64,000 nt of DNA from Cladocopium goreaui (lineage: Eukaryota; Sar; Dinophyceae; Suessiales; Symbiodiniaceae). The stretch lies in the NCBI GenBank assembly GCA_947184155.2, contig CAMXCT020000269.1, positions 465,225-529,224 on the forward strand. The letters are read 5' to 3'. Positions 28,381 through 37,758 of the stretch are shown piece after piece. Made by a program: the position numbers and the translations under genes. Below the pieces are notes generated by a model. That model was given only the letters and a program-made list of their open reading frames with translations, had not been told where the DNA came from and made no database searches. Within the stretch, counting starts at the first letter, position 1; every line of letters starts with the position of its first letter.

Positions 28381-28850
28381 TCACTCTGCGTCGTTCTCTT
28401 CCATGTTGTCTTCCATGCCGGTTGGCTCACGATACTTGTTCACTTCATCGAAGTGCTGTTGGAGGTGCTCATCTGTTGATTGCTCCATCAGCCATAATGC
28501 CAGTGTTGAAGATCCCCTCAACCTCTCTGGTGTCTTCACACCAAAGTATTGGAATTGTTGTCCTCCTTCAAGGAGAGGATGCCACTTGTTGAGGATCATC
28601 CTGATTTTGGTCCTTGCTGCCTCTGGCAAGAATTCCAGTTGTTGAGTGCCACCGTACTGAATGGCTTGTTGAAGCATATAGATGAGATGTTGTGGGATCT
28701 CATCTCCAACTGTTGCCAAAATCACAGGAGTGTTGTAACTCCAAATGAAGTTGTTTGACCAGCTGAGCATGTTGAAGATGTCGAGGAACCCTTGTTCCCT
28801 GTTGAGTGCCCACAACTGTTGAGTGAGCAGTTCTGTTGACACAAAAATGG
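28381..28850 (-). CDS. Extra ORF between pol and 3' LTR of copia-2, about 155 codons
   Basis: A minus-strand frame ending TGA at 28381, separated from the pol stop by 400 bp. The open frame has no early ATG: the first possible codon of a 153-residue reading is GTG at 28842, and the first ATG is internal (FNMLSWSN). Just upstream, the minus strand has a T-run and GTGCAG| (28851-28856), a good splice acceptor, so expression from a spliced subgenomic RNA is plausible. The product is soluble-looking, Gln-rich and acidic at its C-terminus (EDNMEENDAE), with no membrane segment, so it is not a typical envelope. No family recognised. Confidence 0.55.
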
Positions 28851-29141
28851 CTGCACAAAAAAAAGGTTGAATACACGACTGTTGTCAACAAACGGTGTTG
28901 ACATCATCATGCGTCACAGGACATGTTGACCTTCACGTTGGGAAGGATCTTGTTGAAATAAGTCATCCTGCAAAAAAGGAAATCATGTTGACTAAGTCAA
29001 TGATGTTGATGCTGATAGTCGAAATAAATCACCATGTTGGGATTCCAAAAAAAAGATCTTGTTGAAATACTGGATGAAACGAAACAAGGGAGATGTTCAT
29101 CAACGTTTGTTGATGACATCGGTCATGGCTCAAACGCGTCC

Positions 29142-29168
29142 GTGTGTGTGTGTGTCTGTGTGTGCATT
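29142..29168. repeat. GT microsatellite inside copia-2
   Basis: A GTGTGTGTGTGTCTGTGTGTG run lies between the pol stop and the extra ORF. Confidence 0.8.
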
Positions 29169-29251
29169 GTTTGCTCACGCAGTTGTGCACGCGTGCGCAT
29201 AGTGCATTAGCTGCCCGGGTGTTGTGAAACTGCTGTTGCTGTATCCACTCT

Positions 29252-32200
29252 TTAGTGGATGTGGTGCTGGGTGTTGAGCCCAGCTGCCTGCAGGTGTCTG
29301 TGGAGTGTTTCTGTTGAGATGTATTTGGTGAAAATGTCTGCTGGGTTTTCGTTTGTGTGAATCTTATTGAGTCTCACGATGTCATGTGAGATCAGTTGTT
29401 GTATGAAGAGATGTTTCAGGTCAATGTGTTTTGCTTTTCTTGACGATCCTATCCTTGTTGCCATGCTCTTGCCGCTTGACGAGTCTGTGTGAATCTTGAT
29501 GTTGACCTTCTGGACGTTGAAGAGCTCCATGAGGAGGTTGCGCAAATGAAGTGCTTCTGTTGCTCCTGTGTTGATGGCGTATAGCTCTGCTTCAGCACTT
29601 GACAGTGCTATTGTTGCCTGTGTTCGGCTGCCGTAGTTGATTGTAGCTCCAAGTAGTGTGATGAGAAAACCTGTTGTTGATCTCCTCGTTTCTGGACAAC
29701 CTGCCCAGTCGCTGTCCACATAGATGTTGAGGTCTGGAATCTGTGTTGGAGGTATCTTTGCTGTTGGTCTAATGACCTGCCTGTAGTGTTGTGTTCCTTT
29801 GAGATACCTAAGAAGGTGCTTCAGCTTTTGTTGGTCTGCCGTCGTTGGTGCTTGTAATGCTCTGGCCAGCTCCTTTGTTGCGTAGCTGATATCGGGACGA
29901 GTGTATGTCATCCATTGTAGTTTACCTACTGTTCTCCTGTAGGCTGCATGTTCGTCTGTTGAAAGAGGCTGTTCATGATCAGCTGTTGGTGCCTTCAAGG
30001 CTGATGTTCCTGGTGCCGGTGCTGGGTTGCAGTTCAGCATGTTGTTCTCCTCCAAGATGTTGGCCACGTAGTCCTGCGATAGTGAAATATCGTAGCTATC
30101 ACCATTGTGGGTGATGCTGCGTCCAAGGAAGGAGACTGTCTTCCCTGGTTCAAGTGTACCTGTTGGTCGAAGAAGAAGGTGTTGCTGAATTGCTGTGAAG
30201 AGCTTGTCCACCACTTGTTGTTCTCCTAGGAAGAGAAGGTCATCGACGTAGACGAGGATATAGCAATCTCTTGTTGGTGTCATAAAGATGTTGGGCTCTG
30301 CTGTGCTGCGTTGAAGTCCAAGTTGTTGTAGGACTTCTGCAAGGTGGTTTTGCCAAGCTTTTGGACTGCTTCTCAGTCCATAGATTGCTTTGAGGAGTTT
30401 CCAGATGATGTTGTCCTCTGGTCTGTAAAACTCCTTTGGTGGATACATGTACAAGTCTGCTGTAGCTGCTGCGGCATGTAGGAAAGCTGTTGAGATGTCT
30501 CCTGTTCTGGCGATCCAACCTCTGTTGAGGCAGATAGTGAGAAGTGTTCTCAGGACGCAAAAGATAGGTGTTGAGGCATAGATGTCATCAAGGTCGTTGA
30601 CTGCCTCTGTGTAGCCCTTTGCTACAATTCTTGCACGAACGTTGTTGCCTTTGTCTCTGAGAACCCATCTTGACTGTATGATGTTCTTCCTTTGTTCTGG
30701 GGTCAGAGTGTTGATGTCGACTTCCATGTATACCTGTTGTTTCTTCATGGAATCGATCTCATTCTTCATTCCTTCAATGGTCTTCTGTTTGTCGAATCCT
30801 TCTGTGTTGTTGACCATTGGTTCCAAAAGGATCTTCTCTGTTTGTTCTTCTGTGATGTCGTCACAAGTGTATGCTGTGATTTCGACCCCTTTCTTTGTTT
30901 GAATTGTGACCTTTGTGATTCTTAGTTTGCTTGTTGGTGGCTCTTGTGCTGTGTCAGGCCTTGCTGGACCTGTTGCTGCTTCTGCTGTTCGATGTTGCTT
31001 TGGCAGACTGCCTTCTGCCACTTCGTCTGAAACTGTTCGTTTTGGTGATGGAAGTGATGGTCTGGTGTGACAGCTTGTTGGTGCTGTTGCCATTGGTGAG
31101 TCTGCAATGGCACATCGTGTTGGTGTACCTGCCGGTGCTGCTGGTTGCTGTGCTTGAAGTTGTGGCTGTTGTGTTGTGTCTGCTCCAAAAGCTCGTGTGC
31201 CTGTTTCTGCAGTTGCTGGTCTCCTCATTGGCTTGTAGACCAGTGGTGGTTTTGAAACGTATGGTCCACCGGTGGTGTATGGGAGTGTTGGTGATCTGTT
31301 GATCACGTCCATCAGTTGCTTGTTGTACTTTTCTGGTGCTGGAAGCCTTCTGATTGTTCGTGCTCGAACAACCTTGTTGGAAATTCCAATGAGGTTCTCA
31401 TTGGATGTTGTGTCTTTACCAAGCCATATGCCTGGCATGAAGCGCTGTTCCATCTTTGGAATGACTGCTGAGTTTGGCAACATATAAAGAACTGTTTCAC
31501 CAAACTCACAGAGTGGTGTTTTGTGTTCTTTATGCCATCTCCTGAAGAAGCTTGTGTTGCCATCTGAATGTATGGCATACCTGTTGAGCAGGTAAGCTGT
31601 GTGTCTCACCATCCATGCTACGATGGGATGTTTGCTTGTAAGTCTGATGTCGTAGTTGTTCTGCAGTTGGGACTTCAGTGTTCTGACTTGTCCCATGAGT
31701 GTTCTGTGAAAGCGTTCGACGCTGCCTTGTGCTTGTGATGTGTATGTTGGTGCTTGTCGAACTGTGATGTTTCCTCCCATCTTAGCTGCTGTTGCTCTGA
31801 GAAGTGCTATGAGGTGATCCTCCTGATCTGACTGTAGGATTGTGCTGTTGAGTACAGCTTGTACTCTGCCACACTCCATGAGGAATGTTTGTATGCATTG
31901 GACGTGATATTGAAAGTCTGCTGTCTTGCTGTTGACAAGAACTGCCATGCTCATGCCTGTTTCCACGTCAATGCCTGTGAGGATTGGTGTTGTTTCCTTT
32001 TCTCCAAGTGTTTTGAAGAAACAAAAGTCGAATTGTACGACTGGTTGTTTGCTGTGTTGTCGTGGGTGGTTGTCTGCCCGTCCTTTGTTTTGAACACATG
32101 TTGGACACCAACTCCTGTAGGGAAGGTGTGTGAGTTCATGTTCAGCACGCTCTTGTGCTGTTGGCTGCTCTGGTGCTTTGATGCCTTTTGCTGTTCTGGC

Positions 32201-34783
32201 ATCTAAATGTTCTTCCTCATCGATGTTGTAGTACTCCTCTTTGAACGCCGTGCTCTCCTCAAAGTTTGTTGAACCTGTCCATGTGAAGTTCATTGTTGCT
32301 GAGGTCTTTGTTGTCCAGTCATCATCAATCCTGTATCCTCTGGCTCCTGATGTTGGCTTAACTATTGTTTGTCTTTGTGGCAATAGCTTTGTGACATCTG
32401 GACCATCCATTGTTTGTTGTGGGATGTAAAGCTGAGTCCGTTGTTGTACATGGACTCTCTTCCAGTACTGTCCTTCTTTGATCCAGTAGTCTGCTGTTGC
32501 TGGTGTGTCCTTTGGTCCTGGAACTGCTGTTCCTGGATATGCTTGTTGCTTCATGGGCTGCTGTTGCTGTGGTACCAAAGGTTGTTCCACTGGCTTCTTC
32601 TCTCTGTGTCGAACTGCTGATCCTGTAGGCTGCTGAGCTTGTTGCTGCTGTTGCTGTGTCGTTGCCTTGGCTGCCGATGCCTTTGGTGTTGCTGATGCTG
32701 GCGCTGAAGCTGCTGTTGATGCCTTGGGCAACGGTGGTGCTGGAGGCTTTGTTGTCTCTTTGACTCTGAACCATGTTTCTCCTGACCATGCTGGTCCTGG
32801 AAGTCTTCTGTTCTGTCGTTGTTGTGGAAGGTCTTTGTATTTGTCCTCAAAGTCCTCAAGTGTTCCATCTGGCTTGTATGCTATTGTTCTTCTGTAGTTG
32901 TCCAGCTGTTCTTCTGGAACTGGACATTGTGCATCTGGTGTGAAGAGTGCCTTCCTTGTTCTCTTGTGTACCCTCACCAGATATCCTGTGCTGTTGTATA
33001 TCCAAATGTCGTTGTTGTGTGTGACCCATTCAGGTCCTGTTGGTGTAATTGTCACTGGGGACACTGTTGCTCGAATGCCATGTGACGTCTCACATATGTC
33101 AAGCTTCATGTTGCTTGGCATTGGGCTGATGTTGACTGTAAGAAAATACAGTCCTTGTTGTTGCTTCAGTGTTGCTTCAAAGCCGTTGGTGTTGGTGATT
33201 GATGGGCGATCGCTAAGCTGGATGTTGAAACCCTGTGATGCCAGTCTTGTTACTGACAAAATGGGTTGTGACACGTCACACACATAAAAGGGTATGACGA
33301 TCGGTTGTTGCTTGCTGTTCTTCATGTACACCCATTTGTAGCCATAGACTGTGATGTCTTCCTCTGTTGCTGTTGTAAGTCTTGGGCCTTGTTCTGGGTG
33401 AAGTTCATATGTTTTGTATGTTGGAGCAAACCATGGTGGGCAAACATGTGTTGCTGCTCCACTGTCAATCATCAAATCTTCTGTGGTGTTTGCCGGTTGC
33501 TCAGTTGCTGGCTGCTGCTTGTTGGACTGCTGTATTGAAATGGCTGCTATGTGGAGTTGTGGAACTTGCTGTTCCTGCGCGCTTGTTGGTGGGAGTGCCA
33601 GTTGTTGCTGTGGCAGTGGGCTGACCTGTGTTTGGTCATCATTCCACCATTGGCCGTCATAGTACTGTTGTTGTTGATACCATTGGGTTGTTGCATCATC
33701 TTGCCAATGGCCAGTGTATGTGTTGGTTGTAACCTCGTTGAGGTTGTGTACTGCCACACGGCAGTCTCTTGCTATGTGACCTGGTTGGCCACATCTGTAG
33801 CATCCTTGTGTTGGGACCCCTTTTCCTTTTCCTGTTGGCTTGCCTTTGCCTTTGCCTATGTACCCTCCTTTGTTGTTGGATCCTTTGGGCTGCATTCCTT
33901 GCCCAATCTTTCCTTTGCCTTTGTTGTATCCGTAGCCATATCCTTTGCCTTTGTTGCTCTTGTTCTTTCCTTTTCCTTTGTTGGGCTTCTTTCCTTTTCC
34001 TTTGTTGTACTTTCCTTTGTATCCTTTGTTGACAGCTCCAATGTCCATAGGTGCCGGTCCTCCTTGGGCGTGTGTTGAGACGCTGGATGTCCCAGGTTGC
34101 TGGTGTAGCCTGCTGAGGGCTGTGGTGGCTCTGTAATATTCCATGATTGTTTCACGTACCTCTACGTATGTTGGTGTTGCTCCTGCATTCAAGTGCAGGT
34201 GTTGTTGCAGTGGGCCTGATGTCTCGTTCATCAGGACTGCAATTTTGATTTGGTCTGGTAGTGCTGTGTTGTTGTCTCTCTCATACCTTGAGAGCTCGAA
34301 TTCCCAGTTGGAGAATGACTCCTCGAAGTTGTTGCTGTCAAATGTTGGCTTGAGCAGCTTTGTTAGGTACCCTATGCTTCTTGTTCCTAATGGTATGGCA
34401 AACCTGTTGCTGAGCTGCCTGTAGGTCTCAAGTCCCATCTCATGTTGATACTGTCTGCACACTGTTGCTGCAGCTCCTGTTGTTACGTTCACAAGTATGT
34501 ACTTCAAGTTGTTGTCTAGTTGTACCCATCTGTCGGCTTCCTCCATGTTCTGTGCTGCTCCTCTCAAGTCTGCTTCTGTAAGTCGTTGTGTGGATGTTGC
34601 TGCACGTCGTAGGATGTTGGGGTAGAATGGGTCCATGAGGCCCATGTATGCTGTGAATTTGTATTTCCACTCCTCAAATGTAGAATAGTTGCCATCATAT
34701 GTTGGGGGCTTGAGTTTGAGTCGGTGTGTTGCTGCCAACGCTTCTGTCTGATCCTCTAGTGGTGCTGTTGGTGATGCCGCCAT
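29252..34783 (-). CDS. Copia-2 gag-pol polyprotein, 1843 residues, intact
   Basis: A single ATG-to-stop frame. Gag covers residues 1-320, with a Lys/Gly-rich KGKGK segment at 252-322. The CCHC knuckle (CYRCGQPGHIARDC) is at 328-341. The aspartic protease has MIDSGAATHV with D440. The integrase has a zinc region near 882-896 (HELTHLPYRSWCPTC) and catalytic D919, D986 and E1023. RT has D1429 (GDISTAFLH) and YVDDLLFLG with D1514-D1515. RNase H has D1690, SSAEAELYAI (1728-1737) and D1767. All key residues are present and there are no stops. Gln- and Pro-rich linkers lie at 700-750 and 1205-1290. The coding DNA is unusually rich in CAAC (GTTG on the plus strand). Confidence 0.96.
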   Translation of the reverse strand: MAASPTAPLEDQTEALAATHRLKLKPPTYDGNYSTFEEWKYKFTAYMGLMDPFYPNILRRAATSTQRLTEADLRGAAQNMEEADRWVQLDNNLKYILVNVTTGAAATVCRQYQHEMGLETYRQLSNRFAIPLGTRSIGYLTKLLKPTFDSNNFEESFSNWEFELSRYERDNNTALPDQIKIAVLMNETSGPLQQHLHLNAGATPTYVEVRETIMEYYRATTALSRLHQQPGTSSVSTHAQGGPAPMDIGAVNKGYKGKYNKGKGKKPNKGKGKNKSNKGKGYGYGYNKGKGKIGQGMQPKGSNNKGGYIGKGKGKPTGKGKGVPTQGCYRCGQPGHIARDCRVAVHNLNEVTTNTYTGHWQDDATTQWYQQQQYYDGQWWNDDQTQVSPLPQQQLALPPTSAQEQQVPQLHIAAISIQQSNKQQPATEQPANTTEDLMIDSGAATHVCPPWFAPTYKTYELHPEQGPRLTTATEEDITVYGYKWVYMKNSKQQPIVIPFYVCDVSQPILSVTRLASQGFNIQLSDRPSITNTNGFEATLKQQQGLYFLTVNISPMPSNMKLDICETSHGIRATVSPVTITPTGPEWVTHNNDIWIYNSTGYLVRVHKRTRKALFTPDAQCPVPEEQLDNYRRTIAYKPDGTLEDFEDKYKDLPQQRQNRRLPGPAWSGETWFRVKETTKPPAPPLPKASTAASAPASATPKASAAKATTQQQQQQAQQPTGSAVRHREKKPVEQPLVPQQQQPMKQQAYPGTAVPGPKDTPATADYWIKEGQYWKRVHVQQRTQLYIPQQTMDGPDVTKLLPQRQTIVKPTSGARGYRIDDDWTTKTSATMNFTWTGSTNFEESTAFKEEYYNIDEEEHLDARTAKGIKAPEQPTAQERAEHELTHLPYRSWCPTCVQNKGRADNHPRQHSKQPVVQFDFCFFKTLGEKETTPILTGIDVETGMSMAVLVNSKTADFQYHVQCIQTFLMECGRVQAVLNSTILQSDQEDHLIALLRATAAKMGGNITVRQAPTYTSQAQGSVERFHRTLMGQVRTLKSQLQNNYDIRLTSKHPIVAWMVRHTAYLLNRYAIHSDGNTSFFRRWHKEHKTPLCEFGETVLYMLPNSAVIPKMEQRFMPGIWLGKDTTSNENLIGISNKVVRARTIRRLPAPEKYNKQLMDVINRSPTLPYTTGGPYVSKPPLVYKPMRRPATAETGTRAFGADTTQQPQLQAQQPAAPAGTPTRCAIADSPMATAPTSCHTRPSLPSPKRTVSDEVAEGSLPKQHRTAEAATGPARPDTAQEPPTSKLRITKVTIQTKKGVEITAYTCDDITEEQTEKILLEPMVNNTEGFDKQKTIEGMKNEIDSMKKQQVYMEVDINTLTPEQRKNIIQSRWVLRDKGNNVRARIVAKGYTEAVNDLDDIYASTPIFCVLRTLLTICLNRGWIARTGDISTAFLHAAAATADLYMYPPKEFYRPEDNIIWKLLKAIYGLRSSPKAWQNHLAEVLQQLGLQRSTAEPNIFMTPTRDCYILVYVDDLLFLGEQQVVDKLFTAIQQHLLLRPTGTLEPGKTVSFLGRSITHNGDSYDISLSQDYVANILEENNMLNCNPAPAPGTSALKAPTADHEQPLSTDEHAAYRRTVGKLQWMTYTRPDISYATKELARALQAPTTADQQKLKHLLRYLKGTQHYRQVIRPTAKIPPTQIPDLNIYVDSDWAGCPETRRSTTGFLITLLGATINYGSRTQATIALSSAEAELYAINTGATEALHLRNLLMELFNVQKVNIKIHTDSSSGKSMATRIGSSRKAKHIDLKHLFIQQLISHDIVRLNKIHTNENPADIFTKYISTETLHRHLQAAGLNTQHHIH

Positions 34784-35000
34784 TGTTGCTTTGTAAAGTT
34801 TTGTTGAAGCTCCTCCAATGTCTTGGGATCAAGGCTTCTCCCTGTTGTCAGAGTGTTGTTGTTCAGCTGCTGCTTCCTCTGTTGTCTGGTGTGTTGTTTG
34901 TTGGGTGTTGTGCACAGTAATTGTTGAGAGTCCCCCAGTGTTCTGGGATCAAGCCCTCTGCCTGTTGTTTACTGCTGTTGCTTGGAGATGCCCCTGGTAA

Positions 35001-35018
35001 GGCAGAGCTCCGCTACCA
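35001..35018 (-). other. Copia-2 primer-binding site
   Basis: Directly inside the 5' LTR the minus strand reads TGGTAGCGGAGCTCTGCC. It is close to the initiator-Met tRNA 3'-end complement common in copia elements. Confidence 0.7.
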
Positions 35019-35178
35019 TGTAAAAGTGCGAGATGTTTCAAGCACTGTTGTCAAGCTGCAACTGTCGGCACCTTTTGCTGTTGCACGCACTCAATCTGTA
35101 TGTTGTCAACAGGAGTTGACTCAAGGCCTTGAACCACAGGCCAGTGTTGATATGACATGTTGAATATGTACATTGACA
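35019..35178 (-). repeat. Copia-2 5' LTR
   Basis: 160 bp, matches 27865-28024 base for base by eye. Followed by the target duplication TTATC. Confidence 0.95.
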
Positions 35179-35500
35179 TTATCAACCATTATCAACCACT
35201 ATCAACCACTTAAACCACTATTAACCACCATTAAACCACTATAAACCACTTGCAAACCCACTATAGTGGTGCCATTAACCATAACCATGAACTATAAACC
35301 ACTTAGAAATCACTATTCACCACTATAAACCATGATTTTCCATTATAACTTATTAACCATAGTTGTTTAAAACCATTAATGGGTTTATAGCCATAACCAT
35401 TAACCATAACCATCAACCATAACCATTAACCACCATTAAACCATTATCAACCACTTATAAACCATTATAAACTATTTATAAACCATGAACCACCATGAAC
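35179..35500. repeat. AACCATTA / AACCACTATA tract
   Basis: Irregular tandem words TTAACCACCATTAAACCACT. The same tract is seen near 915-975 and 4972-5020. Copia-2 is inserted at its left edge. Confidence 0.7.
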
Positions 35501-35764
35501 CACGACTTATTTCTACCACGCAAAAAGCCATCGCCTAAAACGACCATGGCTCCAACCAGGGGCGGTGATCCCTGGGCCCCAGCTCGGCTCATGGTGGAGT
35601 CCGGCCACTCAGTGGGCGAAGCGCTGGGTCGTTGTTTGGAGGAGGTTTGGGTGGAAAAAACCGGTGCAAACTCGGAAAAAAAGGATGGGAAAAAAACTGT
35701 GAAAATGGTGGAACACCATGGAAAAAACCATGAAGATGGTGGAAAACAATTCACAAAACCATGA
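35495..35764 (+). CDS. Exon-like start followed by repeat, uncertain
   Basis: The part 35530-35660 is GC-rich and reads plausibly (RLMVESGHSVGEALGRCLEE). It continues into a GGAAAAAACCATG-type repeat at 35690-35820. The long Phe/Ser minus-strand frames over the repeat are rejected. Confidence 0.22.
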   Translation: MNHDLFLPRKKPSPKTTMAPTRGGDPWAPARLMVESGHSVGEALGRCLEEVWVEKTGANSEKKDGKKTVKMVEHHGKNHEDGGKQFTKP

Positions 35765-35820
35765 AAATGGTGGAAAACAATGGAAAACACCATGAACATG
35801 GTGGAAAGTAGATGGAAACA
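35690..35820. repeat. ATGGTGGAAAACAATGGA tandem words
   Basis: Four to five imperfect copies of ACCATGAAAATGGTGGAAAA. Confidence 0.7.
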
Positions 35821-36282
35821 ACTCTGAGAATATGGTGATAGCTGGAAGCTCTGTGATGGATCGCCAGCAAACATAGCAAATAGTAGTGGTTTTGTCAAAC
35901 GACGTGTGGTACTTTGACTTGAAATATCGGATTTGACATAGATTTACCCTCTGGCAATCAAATTTGGCTTGGTCATGGTCAATGAGCCGTACGTCCACCC
36001 GTTCGATGTATGTCTATAAACTCATAGGTAATTTCATAGGTCTTTAAACCCATCCCAAAATACTATTCTGATGCTACTGTACTGATGATGAACGGGTTTT
36101 CATTACCATTAGCCATCAACATGATTCAAACCAATGATTGACATTCTTAAACAATTGATGTTATGATTGACACCAATTGGTTAAACCAAGTTAAGCATTG
36201 TTAATAATCATTGACAACAATTTCTTAATAGTGGGCATTAAACAATTGATGTTAATCATTAGCCATTATTAAAACCAATTAT
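35821..36282. other. Non-coding stretch
   Basis: A single family-A end (ATTTACCCTCTGG) lies at 35942-35954. Repeated AACAATTGATGTTA words occur at 36150-36270. No gene. Confidence 0.45.
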
Positions 36283-36391
36283 TACCCTTTGGTGAACTAA
36301 CATAGCTATAGAAAATGGCCCATAGAAATAGTTGATTTACCTATAAAAAATGGTGATTTTCAATAGCTATGTAAACGTTTACCAGAGGGTA
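36283..36391. repeat. Family A element (A14)
   Basis: Left end TACCCTTTGGTGAAC, right end GTTTACCAGAGGGTAAC. Complete. Confidence 0.75.
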
Positions 36392-36619
36392 ACATGATTG
36401 ATGATGAATTATCCCACATTGATGGACTTCTTGGATTGGTGTTCTTCGGAAAATCTGCACCGGAAAGCCGGTGGGTGTGTTTACCATGTTTCATATGGGG
36501 TGTTTCCGGTGAAAATTCATGGTAAACGGTAAAAACCATGGAAACCCACTATGGTAACGGTGTTTTCCTGTTTTTAATTGTATTTTTTTCATATTTCATG
36601 GTAAAAACCACGGTTTCCG

Positions 36620-36745
36620 GCGAAGTTTTTCCCCAGAAAACCAATCCAATGATGGACGTCTCGACAGACGTTCACACGCCAGGTGCTTGCTGCAGCGTGG
36701 TTTCCGACCTGATGAGGCGCCTTCTGGGTCTATGGGTCCATGTTT
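36620..36745 (+). CDS. Exon-like open frame, unknown
   Basis: A GC-rich part of a longer open frame ending TAG at 36745 (VSTDVHTPGACCSVVSDLMR). It is preceded by GGTAAAAACCA / GTTTCCGGTG low-order repeats. Weak. Confidence 0.22.
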
Positions 36746-37103
36746 AGCTACGAAAAATTGTTCATTGTAAACAGGGCTAAACATGGCGAGTTACACAATT
36801 TTTGAAAGAGTCTAAATACTAAACATCAATAATAATATAATGATACTAATGGGTCCATTTTTGCTAAAAGCTTTATCATGGGCTGAACTATGTTAACAAC
36901 TGGACCTATGTACAGTATCAATGTCCCTATAGATTTAAATATCACTTTGGTCTATTTGGTCTATGATTTTAATATCAAGCTATAACATGGATATTGACAC
37001 CTGTAGGGATCAACGAAATGGGCGGGTTGAAATGGGGGTTTAACCAACAATAATCCGGGATCCTATAGGGGTACAATCGGTATAATCCCATCCTCCCTTC
37101 ATC
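36746..37103. other. Non-coding stretch
   Basis: AT-rich. No palindromic element or gene recognised. Confidence 0.4.
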
Positions 37104-37758
37104 TTAAACACCCCCATTGTGTGGTCCCAAAAAAGTGGTCACATCCCGTACTAAACCATGGTTTATCCTCTGGTAAACGTTTACATAAATAGCCATGGAA
37201 AATCACCATCTTTAACAGGTAAATCAACTATAAATGGGCAATTTTCAATAGCTATTTTAAATTACCAGAGGGTATTGTTGGGTTCACATGACTGAAATGT
37301 GTTGCTCAGACAATCGTTCAGACAATTTCGCGATTGGCCATGCTCAACGCTGCCAAAATTGGGCGAATGTATTTCCAGGGGGGTGTGGCCATGTATATCA
37401 AATCTGGGTAAATTATAACGACCTCACTGCGACCTCACTATAATCATAGTTAGTAAGGGGAATCATCCCCAAATGGCCTTAATTCAGGTCAGTGAAATAT
37501 TGTAATTTACCCAGATGGATAAATACTCCTCCGAATTGTAGGGACTAAACTTTTGTTGGCCTTCTGTAGATCAATATGGCCCGTTCCAGTCTTTTGCTCG
37601 CGCTTTTGAGTTGTTCCAAACAAAGTTACCAAGTCGTCACTTTGCTTATTGAGAGAATCTTCTAGTAGAAAAACAACTTGGATCTGACATAATAAAAGCA
37701 AATGAGAACACACTGATACCCAACTTGGTCTTTGAACATCACCCATCGTGGGTGCCAT
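37104..37758 (-). CDS. Three-exon candidate gene with two element-borne introns
   Basis: Minus strand, exons 37758-37511, 37403-37266 and 37167-37104. The frame starts at an ATG, has 149 codons and ends in TAA. The first intron (37510-37404, 107 nt) is element H3, CTGG|GTAAAT to ACCCAG|. The second (37265-37168, 98 nt) is element A15, CTCTG|GTAAT to CCAGAG|G. Both joins keep the frame, and the total length is a multiple of three. Peptide pieces look ordinary: DSLNKQSDDLVTLFGTTQKR, DIHGHTPLEIHSPNFGSVEH and HGLVRDVTTFLGPHNGG. No domain recognised. The plus strand also has open pieces here that could splice, but without an ATG. Confidence 0.45.
37164..37274. repeat. Family A element (A15), possible intron
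   Basis: TATCCTCTGGTAAACG to AAATTACCAGAGGGTA. Complete. Confidence 0.8.
37402..37517. repeat. Family H element (H3), possible intron
   Basis: ATCTGGGTAAATTATAACGA to GTAATTTACCCAGAT. Complete. Inner words CGACCTCACTGCGACCTCAC and AGGGGAATCATCCCC. Confidence 0.8.

Larger units (their letters stand above)
27865..35178 (-). mobile_element. Copia-2: full-length, apparently young Ty1/copia element
   Basis: 7314 bp on the minus strand. The LTRs of 160 bp (27865-28024 and 35019-35178) are identical by eye and run from TG to CA. The 5-bp target duplication TTATC lies on both sides (27860-27864 and 35179-35183). The gag-pol frame is intact. A primer-binding site, a purine-rich tract and an additional 3' ORF are present. 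Together these indicate a recent, possibly still competent insertion into an AACCATTATC-type tract. Confidence 0.96.

Noticed and set aside
29905..34155. Plus-strand Cys/Leu/Val-rich frames over copia-2
   Set aside because: Antisense of the CAAC-rich gag-pol frame, with no starts or domains of their own.
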